The notes beneath the pieces are model-generated. The model was not told the origin of the DNA and searched no databases. It saw nothing but the letters and a program-made list of their open reading frames with translations. The position numbers and the translations under genes were made by a program. From assembly GCF_001908375.1 (NCBI RefSeq), contig NZ_CP017244.1:1612001-1676000 (forward strand): a stretch of 64,000 nucleotides of DNA. Reading direction: 5' to 3'. This DNA comes from Rhizobium etli 8C-3. GTDB taxonomy: Bacteria > Pseudomonadota > Alphaproteobacteria > Rhizobiales > Rhizobiaceae. Of the stretch, positions 9,053 through 17,269 are shown piece by piece (positions within the stretch are counted from its first letter, which is position 1; each line of letters begins with the position of its first letter).

Positions 9053-9456
9053 ATGGAAGAACAGGCCGAAACGATGCTGAAGGCTCATCTCGAAGAAACG
9101 CGGCAGCAGGCGAAATCGCTGGAAAGCTGCCTGAACCACATAGGTGGAGGGTCCTTGACTATCAAGGACATGGCCGGAAAAGTAACTGCGTTCGGTCAGA
9201 GCCTCGGTGGCTGTTTGTGAGCGACGAAATCGTCAAAGGCGCGCTGGCAAGCTACACATTCGAGCATTTTGAGATTGCGAGCTACAGGATCCTTATTGCG
9301 GCCGCAGAGTTTGCTGGCGACCAGCAAACCAAGGCGGTCTGCGAAGGCATTCTCAAAGAAGAAATTGCCATGGCAAAGTGGCTGGAGGACAACCTTCCCG
9401 TCGTAACCGAGGCTTACCTTCAGCGTGCCGAGGCCGAGGTCACTGCAAAACGGTAA
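9053..9456 (+). pseudogene. Frameshifted DUF892 (YciE/YciF ferritin-like) remnant
   Basis: Two overlapping frames together spell the middle and end of a DUF892 protein. The first (from 9053) has AHLEETRQQAKSLESCLNHIGG. The second (from 9217) has FEHFEIASYRILIAAAEFAG and KEEIAMAKWLEDNL. DUF892 is normally one domain of about 165 aa, so the switch of frame near 9217 points to an indel. The usual N-terminal helix (DLYDAEKQ-like) is missing as well. A GTGA overlap at 9217-9220 could in principle couple two peptides, but a decayed gene is simpler. Confidence 0.7.
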
Positions 9457-10114
9457 TCGGCTCGATAGCGGCAACAGGCAGCGTCTGCTTATGGGTGGCA
9501 GGCATTTTCCGATGCTCTGGCCGGACAACACGATCAGCCCCTGTCGACCATGCCGTTCTCACAGCTTGAAAGACCGATGAGGCGCAAAAGCCGTCTGTCA
9601 TCCAGGGCCAGCGTGAGTGCTTGTCACTCCATTGCGAGCGCGACGTGGTGATGTCCGCAGGCGCGAAGCCGGTCCAGGGCGTGTGTGCGGATCAAATTAC
9701 CTGTCACTTCCTCCTCGGATCCATCGGCTGCGATGACGCCAGCGGAAACATCGGGCGCAAGCTGTCTTGGTTGCCCATGCCGATACCGCGTTTCATTTGA
9801 CTGCGGCTACGGTCCAGTCGCTTTAGGTTGAATGCCATTCGTGCGCGGCCACCTCGAGGACGCGAGCCGCAATGGCAGCTCGGGACGCTCACCGTGACTG
9901 GGGTCACTCTCCAACCCAAGCTGCCGGCGCATCGTTGCTCTGCCATCTCCTCCGGCGCCGAAGATGCCGGCGAGAATTCCGGTGGGTCGGATTCCACCAG
10001 TTCTGGAGGAGGCCGCCGGTTTTTCGTTGATGAACTCAAAACAGCTAGTTGCGTTCTAGGTAGTTGACGAGCGCAGCTGTCGCACAAGGGCTGAGCAAAC
10101 GCGGAGAAATCACC
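9457..10114. other. Non-coding stretch, nothing recognised
   Basis: About 650 bp between the DUF892 remnant and the next small gene. Open frames on both strands have Arg/Ser/Pro-rich compositions typical of antisense noise, and no domain, RNA gene or repeat was recognised. Confidence 0.5.
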
Positions 10115-10507
10115 ATGAAACGCTACGCTTACGGGTGGATTACAGCCATTTTCTTTCTCGTTTCAATCCTGGGACACTGGGTTTTCGGTTGGTTCGCATA
10201 CGTCGATGAGGCGAGGCAACATGCCCAAACTCCTCAGTTTTCTGAATACGCTATCCAGCTCTCCCGAGATACTTTTGAAAATTGGCAATCGGAATTCCTC
10301 CAGTTGATGTGGCAAGTGGCGGGACTTGCTTATTTTCTCTATGTCGGCTCGCCTACCTCTAAGGAGAACGACGACAGACTTGAGGCAAAAATAGATGAGT
10401 TGCTCAAGATCAATGCCGGTGAGAGAGGCGCTGAAATCATTGCTGAGCTCGACGAGCGCTTTCTGCGGGTTCACGGTCATGCCAAGCCTCACGGCCATTC
10501 GCAGTGA
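10115..10507 (+). CDS. Small membrane protein, DUF6766-like
   Basis: A 130-aa protein starting MKRYAYGWI. One strong membrane segment lies at about residues 6-30 (ITAIFFLVSILGHWVFGWFAY). A second, weaker one lies near residue 72 (LMWQVAGLAYFLYVG), after the conserved-looking segment FENWQSEFLQ. The tail is charged and ends His-rich. The FENWQSEFLQ core with two helices matches the uncharacterised DUF6766 family as I recall it. The start at 10115 is favoured by GGAG a few bases upstream; the frame is open further upstream without support. Function unknown. Confidence 0.7.
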   Translation: MKRYAYGWITAIFFLVSILGHWVFGWFAYVDEARQHAQTPQFSEYAIQLSRDTFENWQSEFLQLMWQVAGLAYFLYVGSPTSKENDDRLEAKIDELLKINAGERGAEIIAELDERFLRVHGHAKPHGHSQ

Positions 10508-10635
10508 CGCTCGCACAGTTTCTGCCGCTCTGATCGGATCATCGCATTGCCGGGGTTAGTGCGGACCGTTATAGCATCAGCGCAGCCCCCGGTGACGCCC
10601 CTTTGATCTGGCTCGCACAAGTCTGGCTTCGGCCT

Positions 10636-12840
10636 CTATCGGGCGGCGGTCAGAACCTTGATGTCTCCTTTTCTTTCCAGCACATCGACCACGACGTTTT
10701 TTTTGGACCGTCGTATTGCAACGTCGATTTTTCCTTTGGGCACGGAAAGGTTCCTGAGAACCACCTCATCGAGGAAAGCCGGCAGCATCGGCTCGTTAAA
10801 GGTCACCTGGCTTTCGATCGGATCGAAGAGGATGCCCAGGCAGGACTGGAGCAGCGACAGCGGCGCAACAGCCGCCCACGCTTGTGGTGCGCAGGCCACC
10901 GGATAGAATGTCGGTCCTTGAGCGCGCCGTCGTGGAAAACCGCAGATCAGCTCGGGCAATCGCCTGAGGTCGATGTAACTCGCCGCAGCAAAGAGTCCCT
11001 CAAGTATCTTTGCCGCCTCTTGCTTGAATCCATAACGCGCCATTCCAATCCCGATCAGCGCATTGTCGTGCGGCCAGATGGATCCGTTGTGATAGCTCAT
11101 GGGATTGTAGCGCGCTTCGGTCGACGCCACCGTGCGTATGCCCCAACCGGGAAATGAAGGACCGCCCAAAAGTGTGCGCACGACGACTTCGGCGCGGTGC
11201 GGAAATGCAAGTCCCGTCAGCAGGACATGGCCGGCATTCGATGAGCGGACGCGGCAGGGCCGCCTAGACCCGTCGAGAGCCAGAACATATGTTTCCAGTT
11301 CCTCGTCATAAAAAGCAATGTCGAAATTCTTCTGCAATGCAACAGCGCGCGCGGTCAAGGAAACTGCCCGCGCCCGTTCGCCAAGTCTCTGGCAAAGCTC
11401 TGCTGCTTCCATAAATGCACCGTAGGCATATGCCTGCACTTCGACGAGCGCGATGGGCCCGGCTGCCAGGGATCCATCTGCATGAAAGACACTGTCATGG
11501 CTGTCCTTCCAGCCTTGGTTGATCAGCCCCTCGTGCACCTGCCGGCCGTATTCGACAAAACCGTCACCATCACCGTCGCCATGTTCAATAATCCAATCAA
11601 GGGCAGCGTGAATGTTTGGCCAGATACCTCTTATAGTCTCCAGGTCACCCGTTCTCTTGAAATATTCGCCGGCCAGGATCACGAACAGCGGTGTCGCGTC
11701 AACACTGCCATAGTACCGTCGGAATGGCACTTCTTTGAGCTCCGCCATTTCGCCACAGCGTACCTCATGAAGTATTTTGCCTGGTTCGGCATCGGCCATC
11801 GGGTCGAATTCGGTGGCTTGATTGGCAGCGAGATGCTTGAGAACACCTTTGGCAATCGCCGGATCCAACCACAGTGTCTGCAGGGCGGTGATCAGCGCGT
11901 CGCGGCCGAACACTGTGCTGAACCAAGGAATGCCGGCATATGGAAATGGTCCCTGCTCCGTATCGGTGATGAGCATGTTCAGGTCGGACATGCTTCGCCG
12001 GACGATCTCATTGAAGATGTCGTTGGACGAGCTGATCGAAGCCGCACGGGACGACGTCGATTGCAAAGCCCGACGGGCATCACGCATAGCAATAAAGAAT
12101 GGTTTCAAGCCTGTGCGGGTTTCGTCTTGCGGGTTGCAATCGACGCGCAGAAAGTAAGTCTGGGTCCCTTGCGGCTGCAGGTCGAGCTCGAAGCGAGCTG
12201 TTCCTTCGTGCAATTCGCTTGGCGGCGGGAAGAAGCCAATGCGTGAGACCCTCCGCTTGCGGTCGAGCCCCTCGTAGCTCAGCAAAATAGTATCTCGGTC
12301 CATGATCGGGCTGTCGATCCGCCCCCTGCGGGCACGGCTTGTTCCCCGCACCTCGAACAGATCCGCAAAGTCCGCGGCAAAAGCAATCTGCAGCGAGACC
12401 CTATGCAGTCTGTCATCGAAATTATGGACAGTTATTCGTTCATGCAGGCTTCCCTGCCAGAGGAACTGCGATCGTCGTATATGGATGAGGTCATGGGCAA
12501 TGGTCAGGCGGTCCTGGTCGTAGAGATCCGGGTTTGTCAGGTCGCACGTCAACGTCGCGTTGTCCTCCCTGAGCGACGACGACAGAAGTAGCGGCCGCTG
12601 CCCGCCGATCGTCAGGTAGAAGTGGGAAAGATGACGCGTGTCACGATGGAACAGTCCCTCAGGACTTCCGGGGCCTGACAGGGCGTCGCCATTATGATCG
12701 AAAACGCAAAACGTATCACCATGCTTGAGCGTGCGCGGCCGCCTTTCGTGCAAAGACGCAGCCGCGGGAATGAAAAACTGGACGGGCGGCCCCCCGCTTC
12801 TGACAGCGGGCGAACCCAACTCCTGGCCATGCACCGGCAT
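10636..12840 (-). CDS. Glycogen-debranching-type amylo-alpha-1,6-glucosidase family protein
   Basis: A 734-aa protein. The N-terminal beta-rich domain (GDE_N_bis type, with LKHGDTFCVFDHNGDA and GLFHRDTRHLSHF) precedes a C-terminal six-hairpin (alpha/alpha)6 domain. The latter carries GIPWFSTVFGRDALITALQ, a likely sugar-binding GWKDSHDS and YHNGSIWPHDNALI. The family is annotated as amylo-alpha-1,6-glucosidase but most rhizobial members are untested. It follows a GT4 glycosyltransferase by 12 bp, so the two probably act on the same glucan or storage/osmoprotective glucoside. The exact substrate cannot be told from sequence. Confidence 0.88.
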   Translation of the reverse strand: MPVHGQELGSPAVRSGGPPVQFFIPAAASLHERRPRTLKHGDTFCVFDHNGDALSGPGSPEGLFHRDTRHLSHFYLTIGGQRPLLLSSSLREDNATLTCDLTNPDLYDQDRLTIAHDLIHIRRSQFLWQGSLHERITVHNFDDRLHRVSLQIAFAADFADLFEVRGTSRARRGRIDSPIMDRDTILLSYEGLDRKRRVSRIGFFPPPSELHEGTARFELDLQPQGTQTYFLRVDCNPQDETRTGLKPFFIAMRDARRALQSTSSRAASISSSNDIFNEIVRRSMSDLNMLITDTEQGPFPYAGIPWFSTVFGRDALITALQTLWLDPAIAKGVLKHLAANQATEFDPMADAEPGKILHEVRCGEMAELKEVPFRRYYGSVDATPLFVILAGEYFKRTGDLETIRGIWPNIHAALDWIIEHGDGDGDGFVEYGRQVHEGLINQGWKDSHDSVFHADGSLAAGPIALVEVQAYAYGAFMEAAELCQRLGERARAVSLTARAVALQKNFDIAFYDEELETYVLALDGSRRPCRVRSSNAGHVLLTGLAFPHRAEVVVRTLLGGPSFPGWGIRTVASTEARYNPMSYHNGSIWPHDNALIGIGMARYGFKQEAAKILEGLFAAASYIDLRRLPELICGFPRRRAQGPTFYPVACAPQAWAAVAPLSLLQSCLGILFDPIESQVTFNEPMLPAFLDEVVLRNLSVPKGKIDVAIRRSKKNVVVDVLERKGDIKVLTAAR

Positions 12841-12852
12841 TAAGGATCCTCC

Positions 12853-13947
12853 TTATGCGATAACCTGCAGTTCGGGTGTCCCCTTGACAGGACGGCGTAG
12901 TCGCGGCGCTTTCAAGCGCACACCTGGCAACCGCCGATAGATTGCCAGGTAATCTCGGGCCATGCGTTCTGCAGTGAAGCTGCGCTCGAATGCTGTGCGG
13001 ACCTGCCGACGATCAAGCCTCAAGAGCCAGTCGATATTTTCAATGGCTTCCGCAACGCTATCGACGGCAATCCCCGAAATACCATCTTCGATAATCTCAG
13101 GTACCGACCCGCGACGGAAGGCCAGCACCGGCGTCCCGCAGGCCATGGCTTCGATCATAACCAGTCCGAAGGGCTCCGGCCAGTCAATTGGGAAAAGAAG
13201 AGCACTGGCATTACCCAGGAAGCTGGCCTTCTGATGCTCGTTGATTTCGCCAACGAACTCCACATTCGCATGCATCTCGACCATCGGCTTGATGATGCTA
13301 TCCCAGTAGACGTAGTCGGCGGCATCCACCTTTGCGGCGATCTTGAGCGGCATGCCCACGCGGGATGCAATCTCAATTGCGATGTCAGGACGCTTTTCAG
13401 GTGAAATCCGCCCCAGGAAAGCGAGATATCCACCGCGTGGACGTTCGGTGAATGGAAGGATATCGATCGGCAATCCATGATAGACAGTCCCTGCCCAATC
13501 AACGGCAGGCATCGGCAGGCGTTGATCGTTTGAGATCGATACAAGCGGAATGTCAGAAAACATTCTGTAGAGGGGCTTCAGGTCCGGCAGGTCCAGTCTT
13601 CCATGGAGCGTTGTCACAGTCCGATCGGCAAATTCCCGGATGACCGGAAAATGCAAGAAATCAATGTGGAAATGCAACACATCGAAGTCCAGAGCTCGCC
13701 GGCGTATCTCCTCCAGCATCACGACCTGGTACGGCAATGGGTCCTTCATACTTGGATGGAGACGTAGGGCCACGTCCGAACAGGAAACAAGTTTGGCAGA
13801 CGTGAGGGAATCGCCGCTGGCAAACAAGGTGACGTCATGGCCTTGCCGGACGAGCTCCTCTGTCAGGTATGAGACGATCCGTTCGGTTCCTCCGTAGAGC
13901 TTCGGCGGAACGCGTTCTGCAAGTGGTGCTATCTGAGCGATCTTCAT
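12853..13947 (-). CDS. Glycosyltransferase family 4 protein
   Basis: A 364-aa GT-B glycosyltransferase. The N-terminus MKIAQIAPLAERVPPKLYGG has the acceptor-side motif, ERIVSYLTEELVRQGHDVTLF follows, then FLGRISPEKRPDIAIEIASR at the domain linker. The donor-site pattern is EPFGLVMIEAMACGTPVLAF, where the GT4 E-x7-E is EPFGLVMIE. The start at 13947 has AGGAGG 9 nt upstream; the frame continues to 13992 without such a signal. It is transcribed together with the debranching-type enzyme. The pair is common in rhizobia and related bacteria; the product is not established. Confidence 0.9.
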   Translation of the reverse strand: MKIAQIAPLAERVPPKLYGGTERIVSYLTEELVRQGHDVTLFASGDSLTSAKLVSCSDVALRLHPSMKDPLPYQVVMLEEIRRRALDFDVLHFHIDFLHFPVIREFADRTVTTLHGRLDLPDLKPLYRMFSDIPLVSISNDQRLPMPAVDWAGTVYHGLPIDILPFTERPRGGYLAFLGRISPEKRPDIAIEIASRVGMPLKIAAKVDAADYVYWDSIIKPMVEMHANVEFVGEINEHQKASFLGNASALLFPIDWPEPFGLVMIEAMACGTPVLAFRRGSVPEIIEDGISGIAVDSVAEAIENIDWLLRLDRRQVRTAFERSFTAERMARDYLAIYRRLPGVRLKAPRLRRPVKGTPELQVIA

Positions 13948-14548
13948 CGACAAAACCTCCTCATATGAGCAAAGATTCGACGGCAAAAACACGCCCGCAA
14001 TCGCGCGGCGTTTGTCAGTGGCAGCAGCAAGCGTGACCGGAATCTATCTCCTTTCTCGTCTGAGTTGTTGTTGCAGCGACTTCGCCCCGCAAATTGATCC
14101 CCCATTCAATCTGACAGGAAACGTGTGGAAGGATCGTGTGCACGCGCTCTTCGGTTCCGTGTCTTTGTCGAGTAATTTGACCGCAGACATCAGATCATCA
14201 TGGCTTGAAGGCTGCCGACCGTCCGGAAGCCTACGCAGCTCCGCCTTTCGTCGATCGGTGAAGCGGCCTGAGGCCCAGAAAGCACGGTTTGCGCGCTTAT
14301 CGTGACGACAGAGCCGCACTGGCCTCCGTACATCACTGGGATCGGAAAATTCGACATGATGGCGCAGCAAATGGAGCAGACCTCTCTCGGCTGCTTGCCC
14401 GAATATTGAAGAAGACGTTGTTCGTGCGCGGTCCTTCCTCATCATCAACTCCAACACTAGCGTTGGAACGACGCCGGTGCTTTTACAGCGACCACTTTAA
14501 AAAAATGCCATGCGGGAGACTGCATTTCAAGAACTGTAGCTGCAATTT
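13948..14548. other. Intergenic region between divergent operons, no gene seen
   Basis: About 600 bp separating the minus-strand glycosyltransferase operon from the plus-strand hsp20. Frames on both strands lack recognisable domains. Promoters for both directions should lie here; the only clear element is the CIRCE operator at its right end. Confidence 0.5.
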
Positions 14549-14575
14549 TTAGCACTCGTGAGCCGTGAGTGCTAA
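14549..14575 (+). promoter_or_regulatory. CIRCE operator (HrcA binding site)
   Basis: TTAGCACTC, nine bases, then GAGTGCTAA: an exact match to the CIRCE inverted repeat. CIRCE is bound by the heat-labile repressor HrcA and normally controls groESL and dnaK. Here it lies about 135 bp before a small heat-shock gene. Confidence 0.93.
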
Positions 14576-14710
14576 TTTTTGTCTGACCGCTCTTGAACCT
14601 GAAAATTCCTCAACCAAATCAGTTCCGTCAGCTGCCCGTACGGAGCTGACTGCTGGAGGCGCAAGTTTCCATGCGTCTTCATTCCATGTTGCTTTACGGA
14701 GGATATGGCT
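14576..14710 (+). promoter_or_regulatory. ROSE-like RNA thermometer in the hsp20 leader
   Basis: The leader ends with TTGCTTTACGGAGGAT, the ROSE 3' signature in which a U-U-G-C-U strand pairs imperfectly with the Shine-Dalgarno. An upstream hairpin (GTCAGCT/AGCTGAC, 14627-14650) fits the first stem of ROSE leaders. Melting at high temperature should free the ribosome-binding site. Confidence 0.75.
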
Positions 14711-15196
14711 ATGAGAAACGAATTCGACTTCGCCCCCCTTTACCGGTCCAGCATCGGCTTCGACCGCGTCTTCAATCTCCTCAACAATGCGCAGCGGTTT
14801 CAAGCCGTCGATACCTGGCCGCCCTATGACATCGTCAAGCTAGGCGAGGACGAGTACCGCATAACCATGGCAGTTGCAGGCTTCGCCGAGGAAGACCTGT
14901 CGCTCACACACGAGCGAAATGTGCTCGTCGTTGCCGGTGCCAAGCCCGACAAGGAGGATATGCAATATCTGCATCACGGTATCGCCGGCCGGTCGTTCGA
15001 ACGACGTTTCGAGCTTGCCGACCATGTTAAGGTGCTTGGGGCGAGCCTGAAGAACGGCCTTCTATCGGTCGAGCTGAAACGCGAGATCCCCGAAGAGATG
15101 AAGCCGCGACGCATTGCTATCGGAACGAATGAGCCAAAGCGGGCCGAAGAGGCGACTGAGCCGCTGCAGATCGAAGGCGAAAAACAGGTGGCGTGA
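14711..15196 (+). CDS. Small heat-shock protein Hsp20 (IbpA-like)
   Basis: ATP-independent holdase chaperone of 161 aa in the alpha-crystallin family, cytoplasmic. The N-terminal FDFAPLYRSSIGFDRVF and the core WPPYDIVKLGEDEYRITMAVAGF are typical of class A rhizobial sHsps. The C-terminal part has RRFELADHVKV and NGLLSVELKREIP; a PRRIAI segment carries the I/V-x-I/V-like motif. Two in-frame ATGs exist (14705 and 14711). GGAGG at 14698-14702 is too close to the first and 8 nt from the second, so 14711 is preferred. Control is predicted to be double: CIRCE/HrcA at transcription and ROSE at translation. Confidence 0.92.
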   Translation: MRNEFDFAPLYRSSIGFDRVFNLLNNAQRFQAVDTWPPYDIVKLGEDEYRITMAVAGFAEEDLSLTHERNVLVVAGAKPDKEDMQYLHHGIAGRSFERRFELADHVKVLGASLKNGLLSVELKREIPEEMKPRRIAIGTNEPKRAEEATEPLQIEGEKQVA

Positions 15197-15252
15197 TCGA
15201 ACTTGGCAAAGGCCGCGCCGGTCTTTTCGGCTCGGCCGACATGGAGGCTTAG

Positions 15253-15495
15253 GTGAGGGACGTGATCTCACTCCCTGTGGCCACAGCAACAGTCAAGCTT
15301 CGACAGGCTACGCAAGCCATAGACCAGCATCCAGTCCTTGCGCTTCATCGCAAGATGAACAGGTTGTTCGATGATGATGTCTTGCGGTGTCGAGGGCGAT
15401 TGCCCGATCGTCAGGTCCGCTTTCGCTCCGAAATCGCCTGGACGAAGATGAAGTTGCGATGGTCTGCCAAGCGCATCACGATCAACAGCCAATGA
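15253..15495 (+). pseudogene. Degenerate N-terminal fragment of a second-class Hsp20 gene
   Basis: The 80-codon frame contains HPVLALHRKMNRLFDD, the N-terminal signature of class C-type bacterial Hsp20 proteins (usually NPFLALHREMNRLFDD). The alpha-crystallin core that should follow is absent and the frame ends after SAKRITINSQ. Placed directly behind the intact hsp20, it looks like the left-over of a tandem sHsp pair. Confidence 0.6.
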
Positions 15496-15599
15496 CCACT
15501 TTGCCGCTGTTGGATTTCGGTGGGTATCCTAACGACGACCGGCAGCGGCAGTCACTCGCATAGCCGCAGATGGAGTGCCAAACGAGGGAGGTGATTGAA

Positions 15600-15821
15600 A
15601 TGACTTTATCGTCAGGAGAGGTAAGGGCCATAATCGGTCCGGTGGACGAGGTCTTGCTTGCAGATATTTTGGCGACTGGAGCTTCGGCAAAGGAACTGGC
15701 AGAGGCCTGGGCCTGGGTGAATGCAGAGGAAGCTCTGGCCGATGAAGGCCGTCCGATGCCGACGGGAAGAATTGCGCGGCTCGTTGATCTGCTGGATCCC
15801 GGCCAGGAGAACGAACTGTGA
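15600..15821 (+). CDS. Small conserved acidic protein, function unknown
   Basis: A 73-aa protein (MTLSSGEVRAIIGPVDEVLL...). It has a GGGAGG ribosome-binding site 7-8 nt upstream of the ATG, good codon usage and an even helical pattern (ILATGASAKELAEAWAWVNAEEAL). No transmembrane segment or signal peptide is visible. It resembles small hypothetical proteins I associate with rhizobial stress regions, but I cannot assign a family or function. A frame open from 15570 would add 10 residues without a ribosome-binding site. Confidence 0.65.
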   Translation: MTLSSGEVRAIIGPVDEVLLADILATGASAKELAEAWAWVNAEEALADEGRPMPTGRIARLVDLLDPGQENEL

Positions 15822-16201
15822 AGCGCCGCTTGCCGTTTCTTTGTGCGACTGATTAGTGGAACGGATCGTGTGACAAATAGGCTGCGCGGCCTTGCGTGAC
15901 GCAAGAGCAGAACGCGGTGACAGCGTCGTCAGGAGCCCGCAGTTTCCAGGCAAGGACGGTGCGCGCGCCCCTTGGCTGTATATCCCGTGTTGCTCTGTGT
16001 TCGTGCTGCCGGCTTTCCCACTGCTCGGCCGGTCGATGGAACCGGCTCTTGACGCTATGCGGATGGATAGCGCTCCACGCGCAATCCTGAGCAGAAGAGG
16101 CGATCATTGTCGCCGAGATCGAGTACGATCGGCGGCGGTGGAGCCTTTCATAAGTCCACTTGGGCGCTATGCTCTCTCCAAGACCAACCTTAGGGTCCTT
16201 C
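15822..16201. other. Intergenic stretch, nothing recognised
   Basis: About 380 bp. Frames on both strands are short and without recognisable domains. Probably contains the promoter of the following small gene. Confidence 0.45.
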
Positions 16202-16471
16202 ATGACCGACCAATGTCGAAATCACTTTCGGGAAAGAATGACGATCCTCGGCGAACTTGACGCCGTCTCCTTCATTCCTTGGGTCCGACGCCATGCCGCT
16301 AAGCTCGGGCTTGCCCAGGCGATCGCCCATACCAGTTCCGAGCGGCTCGAGGTCGACATTGCCGGGCCCGTGGAGTTGATCGACATGATGGAGATCGCAT
16401 GTTTGCTCGGTCCCATCGATGTTTGGGTCGAGACAATCCACCGCACACCAATCGACAGGGGAACGGGCTGA
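16202..16471 (+). CDS. Acylphosphatase-like small protein
   Basis: An 89-aa protein (MTDQCRNHFRERMTILGELD...) with the acylphosphatase layout: a beta strand, then FIPWVRRHAAKLGL in the position of the family's FRxxxxxxAxxLGLxG helix, then a strand-helix-strand with EVDIAGPVELIDMMEIACLLG. The nucleophile-binding Arg near the N-terminus and the catalytic Asn expected in GWVRN are not clearly conserved (AQAIAHTSS instead). It may therefore be a catalytically altered member. The ATG at 16202 is preferred over one at 16160 because the extra N-terminus does not fit the fold. Confidence 0.55.
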   Translation: MTDQCRNHFRERMTILGELDAVSFIPWVRRHAAKLGLAQAIAHTSSERLEVDIAGPVELIDMMEIACLLGPIDVWVETIHRTPIDRGTG

Positions 16472-16504
16472 CCTGCGCATCTTGTGCCTTATATTTAATC
16501 AATA

Positions 16505-16552
16505 TTGCCAATGCGAAAAGATTATGCAAACGTGGCCGCGCTTGATTGGCAA
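16505..16552. promoter_or_regulatory. Inverted repeat TTGCCAAT/ATTGGCAA before the Rieske operon
   Basis: Exact 8-bp arms at 16505-16512 and 16545-16552, 32 bp apart, within the AT-rich promoter region of the operon that starts at 16616. It could be an operator with two half-sites on different helical faces. No regulator gene lies next to it, so the binding protein is unknown. Confidence 0.4.
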
Positions 16553-16615
16553 AATTGGACGCCTTGCCCCCGACTTTACCAACCAAGTGATTGATATTAC
16601 ATAGAAAGCCGAGTG

Positions 16616-17269
16616 ATGCTGTCTGACACGACGGGTTCCTGGACGCCAGTCGCCCTTTCCGCGGATTTGCCCAAGGGAACCGTTGTTCCAGCACGGACGC
16701 CAGCCGGGCAGATTGCCCTTTGGCGAAGTCGGTCGGGGCGCGTGGCAGCATCGGCCGACCGGTGTCCGCATCGCGGCATGCGCTTGTCTCACGGTTTCGT
16801 GCGTGGCGAGGCACTTTCGTGCATTTATCACGGCTGGAGTTACACCCGGACTGGAACCTGTCTGCGCATCCCGGCCCATCCGGGCCTCACTCCGCCCGAA
16901 ACGATCCGCTTGGAGACGCAACGGGTCGAAGAGTCTGACGGCGTCATCTGGGTTGGCGCCGGGCAACCTGTGGCCGGGCCCCCGCGGCTTGAAGGTCTGG
17001 TTCCATTGCGGTCCTTGGTGGCAGATGCCCGCACGCAGTTGGTCGAGGCTGCAGCGAACGGAAAGGCTGGCCCCAATGGCCTTGTCTGGCATGCGCACAA
17101 CGGCCAGACAATCCGGCTGTTGCTCGTTCCCCAAGACGCCGGCCAGACATTGATTCATGTCCTGCTTGACAAAGATAGCAGCCTGGCCGCGCGCATCGCC
17201 GCCTCACGGGCATCTGAAACTTTGCGGCGGATGGCCGAGGCGCTTCAGGCAAAAGGGAAAGCGTCATGA
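16616..17269 (+). CDS. Stand-alone Rieske [2Fe-2S] protein
   Basis: A 217-aa protein with a complete Rieske centre: CPHRGMRLSHG (C-x-H) and CIYHGWSY (C-x2-H) in the first 85 residues. The remaining ~110 residues contain no D-x2-H-x4-H mononuclear-iron motif, so it cannot be an oxygenase by itself. It overlaps the next gene by 4 bp (ATGA). That gene encodes an oxygenase domain lacking Rieske ligands, so this protein most likely supplies the missing cluster as electron donor. In the caffeine pathway the extra Rieske domain is part of the reductase NdmD; here it is separate and no flavin reductase is fused to it. A GTG immediately upstream is an alternative start. Confidence 0.85.
   Translation: MLSDTTGSWTPVALSADLPKGTVVPARTPAGQIALWRSRSGRVAASADRCPHRGMRLSHGFVRGEALSCIYHGWSYTRTGTCLRIPAHPGLTPPETIRLETQRVEESDGVIWVGAGQPVAGPPRLEGLVPLRSLVADARTQLVEAAANGKAGPNGLVWHAHNGQTIRLLLVPQDAGQTLIHVLLDKDSSLAARIAASRASETLRRMAEALQAKGKAS

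Noticed and set aside
8717..9139. 140-codon minus-strand frame upstream of the guanidine operon
   Set aside because: No domain, no ribosome-binding site, and partly overlaps the DUF892 remnant.
9217..9220. GTGA overlap as translational coupling of two DUF892 peptides
   Set aside because: The two pieces belong to one continuous domain and the N-terminus is missing, so decay is more likely than a genuine two-gene arrangement.
9704..10087. 127-codon minus-strand frame
   Set aside because: Low-complexity Arg/Ser/Pro composition and no recognisable features.
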